This document shows, piece after piece, positions 55,883 through 64,000 of a stretch of 64,000 bases of DNA. Under the pieces are notes generated by a model that was not told the DNA's origin, ran no database searches, and saw only the letters and a list, made by a program, of their open reading frames with translations. Both the position numbers and the translations under genes were made by a program. How positions within the stretch are numbered: position 1 is the stretch's first letter; each line of letters starts with the position of its first letter. This stretch comes from Scedosporium boydii (taxonomy: Eukaryota; Ascomycota; Sordariomycetes; Microascales; Microascaceae), in contig NJFT01000176.1 in NCBI GenBank assembly GCA_002221725.1, forward strand, positions 1 through 64,000. The letters run 5' to 3'.

Positions 55883-57809
55883 CTATTCCCTTTTCGTAGC
55901 AACCACCCGGAAACCATGTTGCATGAACACGCCCCTACAAACCGACTTCACACTGGTGGTCGGGTTAAGAAGTTGCAGGTCAAAGTGACGAAGCAGCTGA
56001 TATGATATTAGTTTAATTGGGAACTCTTGCCCATTCTTGTGAGACTGCTGGACGTACCTCGAAAAAGATCTTATTCAATTCCACATACGCGATGCTCTGC
56101 CCAAGACACTTGAACTTTCCGTGAGCGAACACTAAATCCAGCGCTGATTCTTTCGCGCGGATTTCTTCACTAGTGCCTTCAAACCATCTCTCAGGCCTGA
56201 ACACCGCCGCGTCCTCGCCCCAAACATCTTTGTTTCTAGCCAGGCCAAAAGCATTGTATCCGATACGCGTGCCGCCGGGGATATGCAGTCCGTTGTGGGT
56301 GTCTCCCTCTGGTGGTGTAATTTTGGTCATAACACTGGCGACCGGAGGGTAGATGCGGAGGCCTTCTTTGATGACGGCCTGGAGATATGGGAGATTTTGG
56401 GCGACTTTGTTTGGGATTGGGGAAGGGGTCGTTTTAGAGACGTCTGCTATTTCTGCTAGGAGCTTGGCGTAGACTGGTGGGTGGGTGATGATGTAGAGAA
56501 GCGTAGTGCGTATGGCCGTTGCGCTTGTTTCAGAGCCTGCAAGTCTAGAGCAAGTGGCGGTCAGCAGGGGTAAAAAAAAGAAGAAGAGGAGCAAAGACAA
56601 AAAGAGGAAAGCATGGATCAACAAAATTTCTCACATCTGGAGAAGCGTTTCGGACTGAGCCTCGCGCTGGGTGAGACCGTGTCGGACGAAGGATCCGAGC
56701 ATATCTCTTTGTTCCTGCCGATCTGGGCCGAACCTCTCAGCAGCCTTCTCCTTACAGATTCTGGCAACACGATTAGCGGGACGGCCGTCGAACGCGGGCC
56801 AAAGGCACTCACCCAATAACTCGGCCGTAACCTCTCTTGTCTGTGTCGGACGGCATAAACATCCTCATGACTATGGAGTCCATGATCCATTTCAGCTTGG
56901 GCATGGTCGAGACGAGCATGATAGCTCCCAGGCTCTCTTCTATGGCGGCTACGTATCCAAAGACGTCCGAATCGGTAGGTAGACATCCAAAGGGCTCACT
57001 GTAAGCAACATCTGAGATGACATCGAGAGTGAAGAACTGTGTCTTGCGTGCCAAGTCGAAAGCCTTCACGTTCCCAGGTGTGGATGTGTACTTGTCATTG
57101 ATGAGGCTAATGAAAGCTTTGATGTTGCGGTCGATCTTGTGCTCCAGAGCATCGACTTCTTTGCCGGAGTACTAGTAGCGAATCGTGTGAGCTAGAATCT
57201 CCGAATGAGCGGCGACGGGGTCTCAGCTCGCAAATCCCGGGCCGGCTCCGGAGGACAGAAAACAGACTTACACCGGCAGCCATCTTGGTTCGGAGAATAT
57301 TATGTAGTTCGTCATCCTGTTGAGACAAAACATTGTCGAGATTCGGGTCGAAGCGCATCGAGACATACCAGTCAGCCCGGGTATACCGAGATCGAACCCC
57401 GAGAATTCGGCGGAGGAGGACGGGATCACTGGTAAGAAGCTCATTTGGCCCGATCCGTATAAGTGTTCCTGCAAACTCGACCCCACATCCGTTAGCGTAG
57501 GAATAACGGCGGCTCCCAAGGTTTCACAAGCTGAACGGATCGGCACGATGCCATGAAAGGGAATTTACCGTATCTCTCAGCTGCATGACTTAGTACCCAA
57601 TGGGAATTGCCCTCCATGATTGTGCGAACCATCCAGAGGTTCGTGAACCCTGCCAGGGGTGGCCCTTTGATGTGACGCAGACGGGTCCATGTGCAGAGTG
57701 TTAGAACTATATTGGCAGCCACGAAGCCCAGGGATACCACAGCTCCTGTGATGACCCAGTTGTCGAGCGCCTGGTAAAACAGTTTCGGCAAAGAGCGAAG
57801 GGAGATCAT
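55883..57809 (-). CDS. Cytochrome P450 monooxygenase, membrane-anchored
   Basis: Six exons, ending at the TAG at 55883. The last exon (LLRHFDLQLLNPTTSVKSVC...) is reached by splicing at KIFFE; reading through that intron gives a spurious tail to 56013. The N-terminus has a hydrophobic anchor (WVITGAVVSLGFVAANIVLTL) followed by the Pro-rich hinge KGPPLAGF. The I-helix is LAGSETSATA (AGxET), the K-helix is KEGLRIYP (ExxR), the PERF-type region is FRPERW, and the haem loop FAHGKFKCLGQ holds the Cys thiolate. Length, about 510-530 residues, is normal. The style is that of fungal class-II P450s (pisatin demethylase/trichothecene-hydroxylase-like), anchored in the ER and needing P450 reductase. It lies 1.2 kb downstream of a same-strand PDR transporter, so a detoxification or secondary-metabolite role is plausible but unproven. 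Confidence 0.92.
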
Positions 57810-59023
57810 ACTCGCGGTGCTGTTTTGTTGTTTGCGTAATAACTGCTTCTCGAAAGGAAGGATGAGCTTTATGCATTGGGATACAAACTAGCAAAGATGA
57901 CGCTAAGATAGAAATAAGCTCGACCGTTTTGGGGGAGTCCGGGAAGGGTGAATGAAATATAGAATGGATAGTTAATGGTAAGGGGACTCCCACTTCCTTT
58001 TACCTTTCTGGTACAAGGGCCTGCTCGGTACGGCTGTCATCGCCATTCCAGCCGAGGGCATTCGATCCATGGTTGAACCAAGAAGAGGAGAGCCAATGCA
58101 GAAATCCTACTAGTAAATCCCGTCACATTCCTGCATGAATCTAGGCCAAAACCCATGCAACGAGAGTCCGATAAGAAGTACCCGTTTTGACTTGCAATGG
58201 AGCTATGTCGTGTTGTCTTGCTGCGCAGTAAAGCACATCGGGGGTCTGTCACCTGCACAGAAGAATCCGACGTAGTTGATGTGACTGTCGACCGGATAGG
58301 AACACTGCCCGATGCAAGGGATGAGTCTTCCCCAGCATATATCCGGGGTTGAGCGAGTTATATGGGGCTTGGTGGCAATATTTTGTCTAGAAATGATAAT
58401 CACAACGCAAGGGATGAACCGACCCCCACCTCACCTAGCCCAAATGCCAGGATTGACGGGATGACTCTACTCTTCGCTAACCGAGGGTATAAATGGAAGT
58501 CTAAGAATAGGTTATACGATAATAATATTTTATTATAAGTGGCTGTTTCCGATGAAGTATCCCCGAGTCTCGGCGACTTGGCCGCATGCACGATACAGCC
58601 GGCTTGGGCAACTTCTATATTGCTGGCAGAGACAAGTTTCCTCCAGTGTTAAGACCGCGGTCGACGGTAAGTACGGTCTGCAAGTGTGATGACCTAGACG
58701 TCGGGGAACCCCTTCCTGCGAGTAGGGGTCTGAAAAGGTAATCTACCAGTGGAAGGATAGTACTACTATCCTAGACTTCGAACACTTCGTTATGAGCGTT
58801 ACCTAGGCCCATCATAGCGAGTGAAATGGTTGTGCGAATGGAGAGGGAAAGAAATTTAAAAGAAAGTAGTATCTAGCGTACACGAGTACAAACTAATAAA
58901 TGGATGGAACGAAGAGAAATTCTAAGTCTATAGAGTATTTGTTTGTGAAAGTCGGGCCTGAAGGCCTATGTTTTTTTTGTGACTGGGAAGCTCAACTGTC
59001 GACCAATGAAAGATCCGAGGTGC
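57810..59023. other. Intergenic between the P450 and ABC transporter genes
   Basis: 1.2 kb containing the P450 promoter and the transporter 3' flank. No ORF with recognisable content. AT-rich near 58500-58540. Confidence 0.55.
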
Positions 59024-62000
59024 TCATTTCCGCCACGCATTCAGTTGGCCTTGAACTCTCTCCCACGCTTTTAGTTGGCCAAAAGCTCTTACCCAAGTTG
59101 CCTTTACCTTCCTCTTCGGTACTCGGGCTAGCCAGTAGAGAGCCAAGGCAGCAAACACATTGAAAACAATGTATGCCCACATGAGCCCATAGTTTCTCCA
59201 CCTTTCGCTGTAAAAGATGTTCACGGATGCCAGGAACGCATCGGTCTGGCCGAGCGGACAGAATTCGCAGGCCTGGGTGCTGTTGGGGTTGAGTACGGTA
59301 CCGCCGGCCAACTGCTGGTAAGGGGCCATGTACTCGCCACAAGTGATGTTGGCCGCCTGTGGGGGTAGGAAGCGAAGGACCTCGAGCTCCGAGCATGAGA
59401 CGGCGATTTGGGCGACGCCTGTGGATAGCATGGCGCCGACGAGGTAAGTCAACGGAGATACTCTGTACATGAACTCCCAGAAACCAGGGAGGCTCTGAAC
59501 TGGCACGATGACACTGCAAGCCCTACTGTTAGTTGTCTGTGTAGGGGCGAAGGCGAACTAGAGGAATAATGATGGAAAATCAGAGACTGGTATAACTCAC
59601 CCGCAAAAGATCAAGCAGAGCGCAAACAACAACAGCGCAATTGTCGCTCCAACCTCTGCTGTCGGCGCCCCTGCAACGACCATATCGGCGAAGGTCGACT
59701 CGAAAAGCATGAAAGCCCAGACGAGCAAAAACATCAATCCCCCTCTTTGCGTCACGGCATCAGTAGGCTCAGCGTTTTTATCCATGCCCACGAGATAGTA
59801 GAAGGGGAAGAAGATAATGAGTGCGACAATGGTGTTCCACGGCAATTCAACAAGGATATTGACGAGCATGAAGGCACGCCAGGAATAGGTACGGGAGGCG
59901 CGTTCGCGGGCTTCGTACTGCTCACGCTGGAGAATGAAGTTCGGCATTGTCTGGTAGACGAGGAACGCGAAGACGACGAGGAGCATGAAAATGGCGAACA
60001 TTTGAGACTGGAGACCTTGCATAGATAGGGGGGCTTGGTAGAAAGAAAGGCCGATGATAAAACTCTAGAATACCCAGGCCAGGTTAGGTATAACTGTGCG
60101 AATGTGAGATTATCGAACGGTCACAAGACTTACGGTACCACCGGACAGAACAATTTTCGAGTAAATGTACGACGGAGTTCTCCAATATTGCTGAAAAGCT
60201 CGATTCATGCACACCGCAAGTTGAACGTGGAAAGGAGCCGCATAGGTCGACGGTTCCGAGAGCTTTCCGCCCGAGGTTTGTACTTCTTGATCGAGGGTCC
60301 TGCCTGACTGTGCCCGTAACTCTAGGCCCGCAAGGTGACGTCTAACTTCAGTGTACTCAGCGCTCTCTCTCCAAGTTTGGACCCAGTCGCGTTTAGCTTT
60401 GGCGCCCGGAGCAGCCCCGATGACATTCAGCATCCATTCCGCAGGGTTCTCGTCAGCACCGCAGGGGTCCGCCCCGAACTGTTCAAAGTAACCCGTGAGG
60501 GTGCTCGAGTTCTCTCCGATCTCACCAAAGTACACAGTCTTGCCACCTTTAGCCAGGAGTAGAAGGCGATCGAATTGTTGGAAGAGCATGGCGGATGGTT
60601 GGTGAATAGTGCAGAGGATGGCTTGACCGTTTAACGAAAGCTTGCGAATAAGCGTGGCAATGGACCAGGCGGTTTGGCTGTCAAGGCCAGATGTCGGCTC
60701 ATCGAGGAAAAGAAGCAGGTCAGGCTTGGCAGCAAGTTCCACGCCGATTGTTAGACGCTTTCGTTGCTCTACATTCAGGCCTGGTAGATAGTTAGCACAT
60801 GCAGCTCTATCGACTGCAAATTACGAGTAGTCTCGACGCACCTTGACCGGGAACTCCAACAATGGCATCCGCATATGGCTCCATCTCGAGAAGATGGATC
60901 ATTTCCTCAACCCATTCATACTTTTCTTTCTTTGTCACCGAAGCCGGCTGTCTGAGCATCGCACTAAAGCGCAGAGCTTCTCGAACGGTACTGGTCTCGA
61001 GGTGTATGTCTTGCTGTTGGACGTATCCGGTCTTTCGTTGAAAGGAGCGGTCTCGTGGGAGGCCGTTGACGTGGATATCCCCAGTTACAACGCCCATGGT
61101 CACTCGATCTGCTAGCACATCCAGGAGCGTTGTCTTGCCAGCTCCCGAAACACCCTAGTCAACGTTAGTACAGGGGCTTGGTTGTTAGGCTCGAGGTTAC
61201 CTACCATCAGCGCCGTGACCTTTCCTGGCTCGACCCATGCATCGACGTGGTCAAGAATCCGACGAGGCTCTCCCTTGATGGTGATGTCGTAACAAACGTC
61301 CTTCCAGTGGAAGATGTCCCTCGAGGCTGAATCCTTGGCCAGGGGAACACCAGATGGGGTACTTCGACCCGTAGAGGACATAGTCTCTTTCCCCCAACTC
61401 GGACTCTCTTCATCCACTTCCTTCTTTTGAGCATTCAGAAGTGCAAATTTCCGCCGGAAAATTAAGACCTCCCCTTTTGAGTGATCCGTCGTTATGAACT
61501 CGGCTGCCAGGAGATACACCGAAGAAGAAGACAATGAAAGCACAAAGAATACCAAAATTCCTATTTCGTGACCGTACATATTAGAATCATGCCCCCATGT
61601 AACATTCCTGTGTGAAAAAGAACTTACCTCCACATATGGGACTTGGAGTACTCGTAGTTGGCGTTGATATAAAAACCACCATCGACAAAGTCTTCCCCCG
61701 GCCTCGCACCGGGAGTTCCACAAGTCCTCTCCAGCGGGCCGGCGTCGGGGTAAGCAGGCACATATTGTTGACAAGGGAACTGACGTCCACTGAACTCATT
61801 GGCCATCAGACTCTCATAAGCATATCCTATCGGATTCAAGTAGTTAATCCAGCGCAGCCAACCCTGCATGTCCCGTATCGGAAGGATGAAACCGGTGTAG
61901 ATAACAAGCAAGATGATGAATAAAGCGGCCGGTGTGAGCGCTTGGTGAACAGTCCTAGAAGTCTGAGCAATGGTTCTGAAAATCATGGACATGGTCAAGG

Positions 62001-64000
62001 TGCTGGTGAAACTGAAAAGAAGAAAAATGAAAAAGGCATCCGCTTCTTGTCGGAGTTGGGCCATGAAGTAGAGGGGGATGTTGAAGCAGATCGACGAGAG
62101 AATTTTGCAGGGAAGATCGCAGATGGTGGACGATATGGCCTCGGCAACAGGACGGTAAAGGGCGTATCGATGGTGCTTTTCAACAATGGGACGTTGAGCA
62201 TAAAGAGACAAAATCTGCGATTCTAGGCATTAGCGATGACGGACTGGGCTCACTACCATTTGAACTCGTACCTCGAGAGCACTGCTCAAAGCATTGAACA
62301 GAATGGCAAAAAAGAGCAGTACACAGCGAGAGTTGATACTCGACGCATCCTTCGGAAGATCAAAGAAGACACTTCCGAGCACAATAGAAATGACGAGATT
62401 GCCACCAACTGTGGCGATGAAGAACATCATGTCTCCCAATAGACGTTGATAACCGCGAGTCATGCAGAGCCAGATCTGCATCGGTAGTGACAAAATATAT
62501 GGTGACTTGGGTCGGCTAGACATAGGTAAGTACTGGGATGAAGAAAGGGGGCTATGTTATATGGTACGTACGTCAAAGGTGCCTTCTGAGTCTTGCGCAA
62601 CTGCAACAGTTTCTCAACCTGTGCTCCATCCTCGGGGTACTGCTCCTCGAACGAGGCGATATCTTCCATGAGACGCGCCCTCGCGTTGCTAATGTTCCAG
62701 GCTTTGGCGAACTCATCGGGGGTGCAAGGAACTTTTCCTTCAAAGCCTTGTCGGACGATGCGCTCGGCTTGGTTTGTGAGAGACGTGAGGAAATCGGCGG
62801 TTGTCTGACGGTCTGGGCAATGATAGCCCATATCAACAAAGTACTGTTTAGCTTCATCCTTGGGACCAAAGTAGATCTGTCGCCCCTCATAAAGGACTGC
62901 TACTTTGTCAAATACCTGGAAGTGGGGTTAGCGTATGAAATATAAAATTATAGGGGACAGATGGTGAGTAAACGTAGGAACGGCGTACATCATATGCTTG
63001 CTGAGATGCTTGGTACATAGCAACGATGGCAGAGATCCCAGCCAAGTCCGTACCGAGGCGAAGTGTCCGCACAAATTCGAGAGCAGTCGCGCTATCCAAG
63101 CCACGTGTACTATTATCCCAACACTGGATAAGGCTCTGATTCAAGGTGACCTCCGCGATGCTCACACGCTTGCGCTCTCCACCACTAACACCACGGATAA
63201 AGTCGTCACCGACTTTGGTATTAATCGTATGAGATATTCCGAAAACTGCCATCACGACATCACGGAGGTGTTCCGCGTACCGTTGCCTGCTAACACCGGG
63301 CAGCCTGTTCTGGGGGGTGCGGGCGAGTGCGGCGAATAGGAGGGTTTGTCCCACGGTGAGATGTGGGAAGTGGACCTCGTTTTCGGCCTGGTAGATTACT
63401 TCGCCGCGGAACGTTCGGTGCATAACGTCACTCGAGATGCCTGAAGTTGAAGTTCATTGTCAGTAAACTTCCGAATCTCTTGGAAACCGTCAGGCCGGTG
63501 CGGGTAGACAAAGGGAGACAAACCTTGGTAACAGAACTGCGCATTCGGGTCAACTTGAAGGTTTTTGGTTTCTCCAGCAATTGTCTTCAGAAGTGTCGAG
63601 ACACCACTGCCCGGACGCCCTAGCATCAACAACAACTCGCCGCTTCTAACGAGGCCCTCGAAGTTATCGAGAATGGCAACTTTACTCCAACGTTGACGGA
63701 TCCATTGTTTGAGAAGCTCGGGGCCTTGGTATAAGACGTTTAGAACGTCCTTCTGGTAGTCAGAAGAACCGAGACCTTGGCCATACACGGACAAGCCGCG
63801 GTACGAGACGCCCGCCGTGTGACGAGGATATTTGTCCGGGTGGTTGGTCGAGTGTTGAAGCAGAGCTCGAGCCCACTTCTTTGCGTTGAATTGCTCAAGA
63901 TTACTCGGGTCCAGTTCCGGATGTGTCGAAAGAAACGGGTTAATACTCGGATCCACGCGTGAGGTGGTGCGGACCAACCCCAGGCTGTAAGACCGGACGA
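59024..64000 (-). CDS. PDR-type (ABCG full-size) ABC transporter, 5'-truncated by window edge, with a frame disruption
   Basis: About ten exons run from the right edge to the stop at 59024, in NBD-TMD-NBD-TMD order. NBD1 has the PDR-typical degenerate Walker [13 protein letters not shown] (Lys replaced), signature VSGGERKR and Walker [14 protein letters not shown]1 starts near [18 protein letters not shown]2 has canonical [12 protein letters not shown], signature-equivalent [12 protein letters not shown] and [17 protein letters not shown]2 ends in the long cysteine-containing extracellular loop and TM12. The family exports azoles, phytoalexins and other hydrophobic compounds from the plasma membrane. 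After MWR the expected intron (61561-61627) leads to [14 protein letters not shown] in one frame, but the continuation VYLLAAEFI lies one base off, implying an indel at the TTC run near 61517-61530. The N-terminal residues lie outside the window. Confidence 0.85.

Noticed and set aside
56013..56053. Extension of the P450 reading frame past KIFFE to 56013
   Set aside because: It starts with a GTACGT donor; splicing to 55990 gives the normal P450 C-terminus.
61608..61627. 20-nt intron that would keep the PDR transporter in frame
   Set aside because: Far below the size spliceosomes use. It would also insert a 15-residue non-family loop, whereas the 67-nt intron restores the conserved RNFGIL block.

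Overview
The window is nuclear DNA of a filamentous ascomycete (Pezizomycotina, probably Sordariomycetes). Genes are split by short 50-100 nt introns with GTRNGT donors, CTAAC-type branch points and YAG acceptors. Gene families are typical of moulds: Pth11/SAT4-like rhodopsin proteins, AN1/APH kinases, a GH51 arabinofuranosidase, P450s and PDR transporters. Several degraded copies carry stop codons of the kind produced by C-to-T repeat-induced point mutation (RIP). I found no tRNA, rRNA or CRISPR.

Layout. 0-3 kb: an APH-type phosphotransferase and a frameshifted member of a large fungal family. 3-6.5 kb: the spliceosomal SF3a60 gene (Prp9) and the exon-junction-complex helicase FAL1/eIF4A3, sharing a 400 bp divergent promoter; FAL1 appears to have a 3'-UTR intron. 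7-8.8 kb: a five-exon seven-helix membrane protein. 8.8-19.8 kb: an 11 kb stretch without a convincing gene, sprinkled with the palindrome TACGAAGTACTTCGTA. 19.8-31.4 kb: a housekeeping block with a URC4/DUF1688 protein, OXA1, MIM1, p47/SHP1 (UBA-SEP-UBX), GTR1 and an F-box protein. 31.9-37.7 kb: a secreted GH51 enzyme and an ACC-synthase-like aminotransferase.

38.7-55.4 kb is accessory in character. It holds a polytopic membrane protein, degraded genes, a solo LTR with a perfect 5-bp target duplication, a small alpha/beta-barrel-like protein, an NAD(P)-dependent reductase, and an unusual fused gene with two successive AN1 zinc finger + APH kinase units. The first unit of that gene is interrupted by an in-frame UGA in the context UGACUAG, which favours stop-codon readthrough. 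A RIP-like pseudogene and an unrecognised membrane-active-looking protein follow. 55.9-64 kb: a P450 and a PDR-type ABC transporter on the same strand. The transporter runs off the right edge and appears to carry a one-base frame disruption in a TTC run.

Exon boundaries were worked out by eye from splice signals and reading frame. Gene-family names rest on motif recognition, not on database searches.
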